Assembly: GCA_013399305.1 (NCBI GenBank)
Contig: VXAI01000039.1
Location: 4,703,612-4,767,611, forward strand
Source: Rostratula benghalensis
Lineage: Eukaryota; Chordata; Aves; Charadriiformes; Rostratulidae
Length of the DNA: 64,000 bases
Direction of reading: 5' to 3'
Shown: positions 12,499-25,130 of the stretch, piece after piece
Position numbering within the stretch: position 1 is the stretch's first letter
Layout of the letters: each line of letters opens with the position of its first letter
Notes under the pieces: model-generated
Told to the model about the DNA's origin: nothing
Database searches by the model: none
The model's input: the letters and a program-made list of their open reading frames with translations, nothing else
Program-made: the position numbers and the translations under genes

Positions 12499-15400
12499 GT
12501 AAGTCAGCTATGACTGTGTGGCATTCTGTATTTTAACCATAAATCCTGAGATGCGGACAATTTTTAGAATTAAAAGGCAATGTTTTATGCTTAATGAAAC
12601 ATGGGAGTACACACAAAACCACTTTCCCTGCCTTCACTAGCTGTGGCAATTGTTTAATGCCCATAGCTAGAACTGAAAGCCTATGGTTGTGGACAGTGTG
12701 TAAACATACAAAGTGTCAAGCAAGTGCTGCCAATTTAAAAATAAAATAAACAAAAAACCTGACAAGTGGCGTGAAGTACTGAGTAGACTGTTCCTGTGAG
12801 TAATCAAACTTCAAATCATAGGATGCACTAGAGCTTATGATGTTGTCTTGAGGCTTTACTTACCATGCACAAGTCTTCAGTGCATGTTTTAGCATATGCT
12901 TAGATTAGGCTACTGCTAGTTTTGCTACTTCTGTTTAAGGTTGTAATTTGTGCATTTGCAATAAAGAATGGTATTTTACACAGAAAAAGATAAGTCTGAG
13001 TATGAGACGCTCAACATTTATATTGCTACAGTAAAAAAAAATTAATTATTTTGAGCTATGGAAAAACATGCAAATGACTGCAAGGATTTTAGACTAAGGT
13101 GGCTGAGCTTGATTATTTTAGTGGAAGCACAGAGCAGGATCACTTTAAAATGCTGGTTGTATGCATATCCATTCAGACTACTACAAAAGGCTCCTTTGAA
13201 GTAAATACCATGCAATAAAATTTGTGAAAGGCAGAATGAAAGAATGACCTGTCTCTGTATGATGGGAACACAAGTACTCAAAACTTCCTTGCAGTTTTAA
13301 ACAGTGGGAAACTACTTCAGAACTAATGTTGGTTGACATATGAACAATTAGATGCTCAAATCTGCATTTCAATGGGATGAAATGGTGGTCTTGGGACTTC
13401 TATTTAATTGTGGTGGCATGTTCTTGGTATAAGCAAGTGTCTTGCATCTGTAAGAGGACAGGCATTGCTGATAAAATGGTATATTTGATGTGCCTTCGAA
13501 CAGTATATGTCGAAGGTACAAAACTGGTTACTGTAAAACGTAGCATAACAACAGATTACAGGATGACTGCTGCTGGCAGATGGAAGAGTTGTCCCATATG
13601 TCATCCATGAATGGGCAATGCCAGCAAAAAAGCTGGCAGAAAGTGCTACCTTTAGATGCTGGGAGAAGGATTATGTGATACCTAATTTAATGTAGCTTGG
13701 TTGTATATAGTCTGCAGCAAGAAATTTCTGTTCCTCTGAATTACAGCAATGCTTGTGCTTCAGGCCTTTTTTGACACTTGATGAGAGGTGGGATTTAATA
13801 AGATAAACAATGAGTTTGAGATTCTGCCTGGCAAAATGAACAAAAAATTACAGGTCCTGTGACTCTAAGCAGAGCAGGGCTGTTTACCTGGAGAAATTCA
13901 GAAATGACATCTGGGACAATGTCTGAGATCTTGGTGAATTGCGAGTGTTGAATTTGGCATCGGAAAAAGTTTCATAATTCTGGATGGAGTCAAGTAGCTG
14001 CCAAAGCTGGTGTCTTGGGAAGCACATGCGAGAGAGACAATTTGTTAATTAACAGAGATAACATAAGTCTGTGAAAGCAAAATTAGGAATTTTTAATTTA
14101 ATGATAGAAAGTATTTCTGAAGTGCAAAACCAGTCCTTTCTACTCAGAAACTGTAATTATTAAAGGGTAGGTGAGGGCCTTATTTAAATTTAGGACATGG
14201 CTAATCAGGATTTTTACTTTGTAAATGAGTAAGCTGCAATATTTAGCCCTTGGGCTCATCCATGAATAAGGAACTTGGGAAAGGTGAAAGGGCACCCAGA
14301 TTGAATATCTGATTTGGAGTACTGGTGGCAAATAAGCAATTTATTTATTTATGAAAGCAAAAGCTTAAGAAAAAATTAAGTTGTTCAACTTTACTTACGC
14401 TGCCAGTGAATTCCTTGAAAGGAAATAGCGAGCTGCTCAGATATACAGACTTGGTGGAAGAGACTAATTATCAGCAATAGTAAAGTAAAATTTTATAGTG
14501 CTCTAGAAAAAAGGGAGCAAGACCTCCTGAAAAGACTGATGGCAAGAAAGAACTGATAGGGTTGTATTTTGAAATCTAAATAACAGTGCCAAAAGGGGGC
14601 GAAAAGGCAGTTACTGGATAACTGTTTGCTTAAACTGAATGTTTATATGTACAAGGAGTAGTGATTTTGAGAGCCTTTTGAGCACTGTATAATCTGAAAA
14701 TCTTGATGTCTTATTGTCATTAAGATGAATTTGCTATGCTTTAGCGATGGCCTGATGCATAATTGATGTCAGATAATAGTAAGAGACCTAAATGTTGCTC
14801 AGTGAAAGTCATCTAATTCTGATCACATTTGGTCAAAATATTGTCATTTGAGTAAACTTATTCTAAATTCGTATGTAGACTATTTTAGTGCTGCTTTTAA
14901 ATTTTTCCCCCATTTAATCAATTTGTCTTTGCCCAACTAGAAAACCACTAGGAAATAATTTTGCAACGTGTAAAGCTTGTGAGTAAGAGAGCAGGAGGGA
15001 GCTGTGAAGTCTTGTAGGAGCAGAAAGCAAAAAAGTGTGTTCCTCCAAATCTGAGTGACTCAGAAAATTCTCATTTCCTTAACTTTTCCCAGAGCTTAGA
15101 GTAGTCCATCTCTCCTATCCCCAAACATCCCACCATCCAAAACTCCTCTTTTTTCCCCCTACCTTAAAATTATGCTCTCTTTTTTTTTTTTTTTTGACAG
15201 CCTAACCCATACACCTGCAGTAAATCCCTTTGCCCAAATTCTTAGGCCTGCATTCTGCTGTCCCAGAGTGACCTCAGGAGCTGACAATGCTGCCCACACT
15301 GTGGGCTTCCCCTTGCCTGTCCTCCTCGATTTGTTGAGCTTGCCTTCAATTTGAAGAGCATTTGTTATTCTTTGCTGGCTTTCGCTCTTTTAAAAATGTA

Positions 15401-17678
15401 TGTCTGTACAAGCCCAGGGTAAAAGTAATAGCTAGTTAGGATAATTCAGATAGCCCTAGTGAATAAATCTGACTGCTGTCTTGGAGGGTGTTTTCTCAGT
15501 TCAGTGCTGAATTCCATCCTACTCTTAACTCTGTGGCTTTGCGTATACTCAGTATAATTTTGCATTTGGGGCCACTGTTAGCATTAGTTGCATTAGTTTC
15601 AGGTATAGCTTCCTCAGAATGATTGTTGTATAACACTGGAAATGTTCTTTCATTGTGTATTTTGTGTAAGGTGAACTTTTTTTTTTCCCTTCCACATAAC
15701 TGTTTCACCATTTTTGATTGCTAGTGTCAGATACCATGCAAAACTCTTTGGGGAGAGGGAGTGATGAGTAGGTTTGGCAGACAACGCATAGTTGGGGAAG
15801 AATAATGTCTTAAAAAAAAAATATTAAAAAACCACGACCACCAAGCTGTCTAAAAACATAAGAAATGCCCACCCCACTGCTTCCTCACACAACTCAGAAA
15901 CAAATAATAGTAGAGCAGCTCAAAACCAAGCAGTTTTGTAATGTACCTATATATGGTCAAAGAGCAGCTAGTTGGAATAGTTTGAAATGAGTGGCGTAGC
16001 TGCTAATTTTGTCACTGTTATATAATGTACTGGATGACTTGTAAAAACAATTGTAACTAGCTAGCTGACAAGTCCATAATTCAACATGGAAAGAAAAAAA
16101 AAGTTCAAGATGGAGTATTGGAATACATGAAGTCCTAAATTGAGTAGCTTGCTGTGGAAATTTCAACATCTGAATCTTGCCTGGTTTGTGAAAATCTATA
16201 AGTATAATTTTGTTTCCCCACTGTAATATAGTTTAGCTTGTATTTATTCACATAGCTGGCAAATAGTGTTCATAAGATAAAGCTGGGTTTTATTCAGTTA
16301 TTATTTTTGGAAAATTTACAGTTCAGAGTTTTAAAGAATTTTGACCTGAATAATTAAAGCTGCCATATTTTTAGTGACACAAAGTAAAGCTTAATCTTGA
16401 TCTCCTATTTAATTTCTATAAATTGCACCAGTGACGTTTATTCTGACAGCTTAATGTGAAAAAGATTTGCCCCCCTCCCCCATATTTTACTATTAACAGT
16501 TTTCATACTTACTCCTTTTCTTTAACATATCAGATACATTTTACAGTCAAACTAAACAGTCCTTAAATTGCCCCTCCCACCACAGCCACCAAACTAGAAG
16601 AAATTAACACTTGGTACCCTCAGCATTTTCCCTGAGCATCTACACTCCCGAAACAGTTCACATGGTAGAACGAGGTTTGTGTATGAAGTCCAGAAAATAA
16701 ATGAGCAGAAAATACAACTCCCGGAAGGTTGTTCTGGCTCTCCTGTGTTTTCACATGGTCCTTGACAGAAGTAATGTGACAGTCCCTCAAAATATCTTTT
16801 GGAATGGCCTCCAGTATTTCTAGGTTTGCTCCATGCTCTCATCACATTTGCTCAGCTGGACTTCCTGTGTGGGTTTTGTTCCAGAACTTTGCTTCAAGTG
16901 TAAATTTTACTGTGGTTTTTCGTCTAACTTGCCTTGGAGCAGCAATACAAAAATGTCTCCTAGGTCTCCCACAGCTAACCTTGTGTTTGCCCGTGGCCTC
17001 CATGACAGGTGTAGGCAACTAACTCTTAACAGCAACAAAACAGAGAGTTGCTGAGTAGTTTTTCTCAGACCTGCAGGCTCTGGTGCTTGGGATTTTCTGG
17101 TTTTCTCCTAGAATTCTTCCAAGACCATCTGGGTGGTGTGTGCTGTGCTGCTCAGACATGCTGTGATGCTGACTTGCCACATGGAAACCTGACTTTGCTC
17201 TTGTCTTTTAACTACTCGCACATCTACACTCTTTCCATGCCATAGCTGCCTCTTATCCTTCCTTACTGCCACATTCAACCCATTCTGTGCTCACCACTTT
17301 ATACGGTGATGAAGAACTGCTCTCCTTTTGCCAAATTCACAAATTTTACAGATGAGAGCAATTATTAAAGTTTTTTCCTCCAGTTTAAAGGTTAAGTTTT
17401 TAGGTTGAGAGTACACCTGTTTTTTCTCTTCAAAATTAAAATGGTCTTATCTGTTTAAATATTGATTACTTAGTCTTCTGGTCTTCCCTATACTAAAACA
17501 ACATAAAAAATTGAATGGAATATTGAATTGTCCTGGAGAACCCTTGAGGAAATTATGGACTTCTTTTGAGTATGTTTGAAACAATAGCAAAACTCAAATT
17601 GTGCAAAAAAGATTTGTCCTGATTAGCTTAAGAAAGTAATCTCTCTCAGAAGAAAATTTGTTTTGGATTTTGGCAGGG

Positions 17679-17711
17679 TTTTTTTTTTTTGGGTTTTTTT
17701 TTTTTTTTTTT
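17679..17711. repeat. Interrupted poly-T (T12-GGG-T18)
   Basis: Two T-runs separated by GGG on the + strand. Low-complexity intronic sequence, prone to length variation. Confidence 0.93.
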
Positions 17712-18461
17712 GACAAATAAAGCATGTGAGTGTAATACTGCTGGATCAGAGCTCTTGGCTATGTACATGCATTTAAAGAGCTTTATGTATCCTGAAAAAT
17801 ACTTTCTAATTTTTGCCATGCTTTGGACATGCTGTTCAGTCTGGTTTACATCTATCTAACAGATGATACTTCTATATTTTGAGTAGAGAACTGTCTTTGA
17901 GCAATCTTTTTGGTGAATAAAACTACATTGATAGCTTTAATCACAACAATAAAATCTTTCTCTCAATATATGACCCTAATATATTGGCTACTTAGGGTTA
18001 ATTAATAATAGCTAGTGCTTGCTGAAACTTAAGAGGTAACAGAACAAAACCTGTGCTTTAATTGAGAGTGACCAATATACACAAATGTTTAAACCAAGAT
18101 ACATTTTGAATTTGACTAAAAAGAGGTTGTTTTTTTTTGCCCTGAGCAGAAAATGGAGAATTTTAGAACAGTACATTTGAGGGAGGCTCAGGGTTGTGCT
18201 TCTGGGAGCTGCTGGTTTAGTTACTTAAGTTGCAGATGGAGCTGGTCAAGAACTGTGCTGAGCTTAGTGAGCTTTTCCCCGTTTGAGTTTTATTTATGGC
18301 TAAGGATTTACAGTGTCAAGACACGAAGACCATGCATTGGATCTTTCTTTACAAAAAAATAACTCCCCACATTATGGTTTCAAGTCTATTTATGACATTA
18401 TTTGAAAACATGTGCTTTGGATTTAGTTTACCCTTAGAACTCTCACTCTTTAATGTTAAAC

Positions 18462-18483
18462 TTTTTTTTTTTTTTTTTTTTTT
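18462..18483. repeat. T22 homopolymer
   Basis: Run of 22 T on the + strand followed by GCTAGTTGCTTC. No adjacent element explains it. Confidence 0.95.
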
Positions 18484-21400
18484 GCTAGTTGCTTCTGCTA
18501 GATTTTTCTCGTGACCTCTGTTTGTTTGCTTCATTATTTCTGTATCCAGCTAGTGCTGTTCTGAAGTCATGCTCATGACTATCTCCCAAGGCTGGTGGGA
18601 AGGTATAGAGCATGTACTGCTGTGGGCTTATGGGCTGACCCCCAATACTGTCTTGTCTCCTGTCTGGTTTAAATGCCTTGGTTCAGCATTTTAGTTCATC
18701 TGCAACTGCAGCATGAAGGAGGATGATTGTAACGGATTAATCCAGGAAAGACAGAGATCACAAGATAAAGAAAGAAGTTGGGAGAAGTAGTGGAGATGTC
18801 GGTCAATTTATGACTGAGTGTATGTCTACCATTAATTACTCACAATGGATTTTAAATAGACATTGAGAAAGTAATGCTAATTGCTTTGTACCGTCTGCAT
18901 CTGCCTAAAAGACTGTGTATGTCCTTTGGGATGGAGATGTTTACTGTTACCTGCAAGCACAAAATTAGACTACCACAGTGCATGTGACTGTGATTACTTT
19001 TTGAGACTCAAACTCCTGAAGAAAATAAAAGCTTGCTTACAAGAGAGAACATTTTATTGGGAATGCCTGAGCTGTTCATCTACTTTGAATCTGTTCATCT
19101 CCTGTTCATATTGTGGCCAGTGTTACCAGTGAAGCCCAGGGCTTGCTGATGGGTGGTACTGCCTTCTTGCTCATAAGGTGCTGGAAGAGCTGGAGTTGCC
19201 ATGGGTCTGTCCCTGAACTCAGCTCCCTGAGGGTTGGGTAGCAAGGAGAAGGACATTCTGTGAATCTGCCTTCCTCCCTTAGACACAGTCAGTCAGTCAA
19301 CTCTAGGTGTAGCTGAATTAGCTGAGACATAAATTAATGGGGACTTGTCTTGTTATATCACCTGCTCATACAGCAAAGCTCATGTTGTAGAGCACGTGCT
19401 GCTTGAACTAGTAATGTCACCTGGAACTGTCCTTACTATTTGCAGAAATTGGTGTATGAATGCTAATGTTTTTTAAATCTAAATGAGTTTGGTGTTATGT
19501 GTATTTTTGCTTTATTCTACCCGTCTCCTGTTCTGCTGAATAATTTAAGAGTTCATTGAGGTTTGAAATTGGTCATCTTCCAAGTGTGCTGCCAGTATCT
19601 GAGGTGTTGGGAAATAAAAGAGAGGCCACAGTTCCTAAATGATGAGATTGGGTGGTGTCTGGCGTTGTTCCTGTCAAAACAATTATTTCAATACTACTGG
19701 AATTTTGTTCTTGCACAGCTGATAAAACATAAAGGGACTTAATCTATTATGCTGGCATCTTTTGAAAATAAAAATAGTAATCTAGTGTAGTGGGGCTAGT
19801 GCTACCAGGCTTTCTTCCAAGTTTGTAATGAGGAGATGAGAAGGTAACCAAGAAGCAGTAAGTGTCAAATGACCTGAATAACTTTTAAGTGAGCCTGAAT
19901 ATTTTTGATTCCTCTTAACGTGGGGGTGGTTTTCAGGGATGGAAATGCCCTGTCCTTGGAGAGAAGCCAAGAAGCCCTCACAAGGTGACAAGTGGAAGCC
20001 TTGTACTAGTTTTAGGCTTAAATCCTAGAGGTACAGGCTTCTGTCTCTTTCTATATGTAGTACCTGACGATACACTTGAGAGTCTGGATCACCTGCTGAT
20101 GCTCAGGTGCGCTCGTGGAATGTTCACAACACCTTCATGCGCTCTCTATAGAGAGACACCATTCATTGATGGTGTAGAGCTTGTAGGTTCAAGAGTTCCT
20201 TGTTTTGGTCCAGCTTGTCATTGTTTCACACATAGTAATTGTGAGCTAAGTCAAGATGGCTTTTCCTGTCACTGTTCCTTTAGCAAAAACAAAAATTGTA
20301 AAAAATGAAAACACTCGCTACATAGAATAAATATCATAATTTTTTTTTTCAGTGTGATACGAGTATGGGATAGAGCCAATGATAACAAAACCACAAAATC
20401 TGGAAATGATACCAACTCTTGCATCCCATTTTAAAAAATATTTAGAAATTTGGGGTTAAAATTGTGGCTATTTAGAGTCTGAAAAATGTGTTGAAATGCT
20501 TGGCTTTTTGGTTTTGTTGGGAATGTTTTAGAATGCTCTCTAGGACGGATGGGAAAAACACACATTCCACTGAAAACTTGTTTTTCCTGAAGATGCTGAC
20601 ACACTGTTGAAAAAGTTTGGTGCTTGTTAGTTGATATTTGTTTTCTAAAATGTGCTGCAGTGAAACCTAGCCTTGAAACAATATGGTTTTTATTGCTGAC
20701 TCTTCTCTTTATCTCATTTTGTGTCTCATTGGTTAGAGAGACCTTTCTAATCCTGGCATTAAGGTTTCTAATGGAGCATGTCATAATTTGAAGTAATTGA
20801 GAACAACATCTAATCAATCTTGAAAACATTATTCATCTTTGTTTTTGCTTTTATTGTTCTTCTGTAAATTACAATTATGTGGTATAAACAACAGTTCTCA
20901 CTTATACTGGTACCTTCTTTGTAAAATTTCAGGCTTGATTTTTATATTAAAAAGATGTTATCTGAAATGATAGTAGATTATTTACATACAAATGGGGATG
21001 TGGAAAAAATAGGTCTTTGAGAAGTTATAGAGGGAAATTCATCCATGTGGAGAGAGGGGAATGGGGTGCATTGAAGAGCAAGAAGGTGAAAATGACGGTT
21101 TAGGTATGCTGGGGAAAAGACTATTTTCAGCAGAGTTGTGAAGTTTTCACAGCCTAGGGAGCAACATTAACTAGACAGGGAAGTACATTTTAAACCCTGA
21201 AACTGGAGATGATGTATTACTGCTCAGCAATTATTTTCAAGAGAAGATTATAGCGAGGGGAAAATCATTCTCACCAAAATTTGTGTCAGAGGTAGCTTAA
21301 AGTACATCCTGTGCTTACAAGTGCACGACTTAAAAGTCCTGTTTTGGATATATATGTGTGGGTGTATATTTATTTATTCAACAAAGTGCTGAAGAAAATT

Positions 21401-22448
21401 CATGAGGGATGTCCAATATAATTGTGTTATGTCATGGCTGTCCCTGCATTGAGGTTTGGGTTATGTGTGGGGAGGAGCCTTTTCTTTGCCTCATGTTTGA
21501 ACTCAGGTGACTAAACTTCTATAGACTTACCTTTGGTGAAGGAAAATCTTGATAAACTGAAGTAATAACTTTTACTTGTGTATTTGTGGCACTGTAGAAA
21601 GGTGGAAGGAATCAAAAGTATTGTTTCAATTATTAGCATGATTCTGCTACTATAATTCTTCTACAAATAGTGTTTTTAACAAAATGTTATTTCATACTGT
21701 AGAAGACTTAAAAATGTCTGAGAGTTTTCTTTCAGGTCACGGTAAAATTTTCAAATGTTTCTGAAAAATAAATACAAGGAGAAGAGTCATAGTATAACAT
21801 GCTAAGTAAGGGGAATTTATTTTCAAATTATAATCTAAACAGCTGAAACAAAATTGTAGTATTCTTTCACTGTTTTAATTTGTTTATTCATTTACAGTTA
21901 TAGGGCACTCGTTACAAAGGTGTCTTGAATACATCTGCATTATACTTATCAGGTTTATGGAAACTAGGTGCTGAGGTCATGTGTTTAGCCTTCCCATGTC
22001 AATTAAGTGGGGGTGGAAAATGACAATATGTATGGGCTTCTTTTACTACTAAAAACTGAGATGGTGTGTCAAATTAATAATTATTTTTAGTTTTTTTAAA
22101 AAATGACATTTTTCTAATACCTTAATTATGAAAGTCTACAGCTGGACTTAAAAAAGCTTACTATATATTTTTCAAGCTAAAAACCCCTCTTCATTTAGGA
22201 TTTAACTTCTAAAGGCTTTTATAAGGTTGGAAAAATACTCCTCTGTTTTAATGAATTTCATGAATGTTAATAAGCCAAACTGTTCAGACAAGGTCTTGCC
22301 TCTTAAGTAATGTTTTCCTACCACTTCTCATTCTTTGAGACCATTATGTAGACCTTGTGATGTCACAGTAAGCTCCATGGCAACACAGACGTCATTAAGA
22401 TGAAGCATAAGCAACGCTGCCTTTATTCAAACCATTTATTAATTTTTA

Positions 22449-22449
22449 N
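22449..22449. other. Ambiguous base (N)
   Basis: Single N within an A/T-rich context (AATTTTTANAGTAGG). It is a base-calling or consensus ambiguity, not a scaffold gap, since flanking sequence continues normally. Confidence 0.99.
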
Positions 22450-24239
22450 AGTAGGTTAGGAAAAAAAACTTTAATCTTTGAATGTTTTCCAAGATAAAGT
22501 AATATGAGACCTTTGAATAAAAAAATAAAATTAGGAGATTTTTTTTTTTTCAATATAGATATCTTCTGTCAGCTGCTCTGACGAGGTACCTGCCTTCTAT
22601 CTCTCTTCTGATGCTGCATAGATGAACTGTTGCAACAAGCAAAATTTTGTTGTTGCTGCTACTTCTGTGTTCCAGTTTTGTTTGTCTGTATATCTTGAAC
22701 TTCACGGGAAAGTCTCATAAACACATTTCTCTCATTAGTACATAATGAAAGAGTCATAAAGAACCCAAAGTGGTATTCTAGTCTGAAAAGTATTCATGAT
22801 TACCTGCTGCTATAAAGGCCCTGAGCATCTACTTTCATTTGCAGTAAATTCACAATTTGTTATTCTTTACAGCACTTTTTCAAATTAGGTTTTTAACCAT
22901 TTTTCAGCTTTAGTTTTAGGATAAATTTGTTCAGCAACAAATTTGAACCTTTACTGTTTTTTCTTTTTGTTACGTAAACTAGTCAAACTCACTGCCATAG
23001 TCTTGAAACTAGGTAAAATTTTAATGTTAACCACATTCTTCAAAACAGTAGTCTGTAGTAAAACAAAGCTGTGTGAAGATCATAAAGCGTATGTTGCAGG
23101 GGTTGTCTGAAGGGGCTTTCTCTGGAAGCTAACCTCCAGAATCTAGCTAACTTCAAGTTGTTCACTATGGGTTTTCAGGAAGTTCTTTTGAAGTGGTTTC
23201 AGTAGTCAGCTATAAATTGTTGGATTAATGCAGCTTCTGATCTCCCCAGATAATTTTATATATTTGCCTAAGAAATAAAGAAATCCCTATGAGTATGATG
23301 TAGGTGAAGTACTATAGTCTGTCATCTGTAAAGATGCTTAACTAAATGTGTTCGAAGTACTGAATAAATTGACTAAAGCTTTCAGATGGAGTTCAAATTA
23401 ATGCATTTTTAGCAGAAACTATTTAGAGCATTAATATACTATAAATGTGTTTATTGTGTAATTTTAGTGCCCTTCACATGGACTGATTAGCCGTCAGGTG
23501 TTCTCTTGCTGGTTTCTTCCAGCTGCAGCACCGGGCTTAGTGCCTTTCACACCCTGATTCATCTTCCCCCACAGGCAGTGGGTTCCAGGTCAAGCAAGGA
23601 ACTGCTGTGATGTTTGAGGTGTTTTTTTCTCCTCTTGTGAAACACACTTCCCCCACACGCAGTATAATTCAGTGGTGTGTACTTAGCTGTGCTGTTGCAA
23701 GTGAGTCCCTTCTCTGACACATGAGCTGTTGTATCAGAGCCTGTAAACATCTAAGCTATCATATGACACTGGATAAGTCTAATCATCCTTATCCGTGGTA
23801 TGTAGTGAGCTCAAGTCTCCAGGATTTGCAAACAGTGACAGGTCTGCAAATGCCTCTTCAACTCCTATTCCATTTGCCAGCATCTCGGTTTTCCTTTCAG
23901 CTCAAATGCATCTCTGTAAAGCAGCTATTTGTCTTGCTGAAAAAAGTGCTATAAATATAATAACATTGTGACAATTAAAGCACTTTAAAGAAGTGAATCT
24001 ACTGATTATTTTGATAGGCAAGCAACCACCACATTTTAATTAAAAATAATATTTAACAGAAGTCAAAGAGCAGCTTGGGAATTCACTCACACACTTCTTA
24101 ATTGTTTTCTAAAAGGCAGGCACTAATTCAAATGAGAATCAGAAAAGTCAGCCTATATTACAGAATTCTATATATCAAATTACCTGTTAATGACCCTCTG
24201 TCTTTGAAAGCAAGGGGGTTTGCAACTAAATAGTTTTCA

Positions 24240-25130
24240 GTGTGTGGCTTTAAGCGTGGGGAAACCCTCTGCTGTCTCCTCGCTTGCCTCCTCCCCAGTG
24301 GAGGGCTGTTCATGTCTGAGCTGCTCTATATGCATGAAAGCCTCTGCCTTTCTTTTTTTTTCTGAGGGGTCAGAAAATGGCCACGCCAAATTTAGTTTTC
24401 GTCAGAGCACTTAAGTGTTCCCCTAGGGATGGCTTGTGCATGTGTACACACTTCTAAATTGGAACTTTCTTCTTTTTTCATCCCTGACAAGGGCAAGTTG
24501 AGTGGAGGAACATGCTGTGAAACCCAGCCCGGTCAGGGGAAACCCAGCTAAACGTATCTTGATTAGAATAAGCTACTAAGGGGGACTGAGGTTTTTAATT
24601 CTAATTTGGACAGACCAAAACAAAATGTGGTGTTTTTTAACAAAAAAAGATACAGGAGGAGGAACTTGACTGAATCCCTTGCTATCTCCCTAAGCAACAG
24701 ATAGAGTCCCTATTTTTTTTTTTTTTTCCATTTCTTTCAGGAATTCAGCGTGGCTGCTTTGCTTTTGAACTAATTCTAAGACATTTGGTGGTGTTGCAAG
24801 TTAAATGGTGATTATTACATCGAGATTTGACTTTGGGATTTCCCAGAGGTCAGGCATTCTGCCCATGTCTCCTTTTGTGTCATCAGAGAATAATTGATGG
24901 GGTGATGGACAGCGGGTGCCAGTCATGGCTGAGGTCTTGGTGCTGGTAGGAAGGAGCAGCACCGTTCAGCATCTGCAGCAATTGATCCATCCAGAGGAAC
25001 GGTGGCTCCTCTGTGCTCTGGGGTTGAGAAGTGGGGGGCAGGGGGAAGATGGGAAACACAGCAGAAAGCACCTGAAAGTAAATGGTGGTAGTAGCATATG
25101 TGGGGTTGGGGGGCTGTGGTGTTCCCCAAA
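24240..25130. other. GC-richer intronic segment, possible regulatory block
   Basis: Noticeably richer in G/C than the intron around it, with CCTCGCTTGCCTCCTCCCCAG near 24280 and purine-rich GAAGTGGGGGGCAGGGGGAAG near 25028. Overlapping open frames occur on both strands at 24883-25164, which is expected where stop codons thin out in GC-richer DNA. A strong but apparently unused acceptor-like site ends at 24740. No domain is recognised in any frame. Confidence 0.3.

Noticed and set aside
19985..20308. 107-codon + strand open frame, cysteine-rich near the end
   Set aside because: It begins at GTG, not ATG, lacks splice signals at its limits, and has no recognisable fold. Treated as a chance frame.
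20335..20440. Acceptor-like T10-CAG at about 20341-20352
   Set aside because: No matching donor and no RAPGEF2-like peptide downstream.
20431..20829. 132-codon ATG-initiated open frame on the - strand, the longest in the window
   Set aside because: No recognisable domain, no codon-usage signal, no flanking splice or promoter features, and it lies in a long sense intron. One frame of this length is plausible by chance in 64 kb. Ribosome profiling or homology would be needed to revive it.
24700..24800. Strong acceptor-like sequence (long T tract, then CCATTTCTTTCAG ending at 24740)
   Set aside because: The sequence after it meets stop codons quickly and no credible donor follows at exon-like distance. 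Considered an unused cryptic site.
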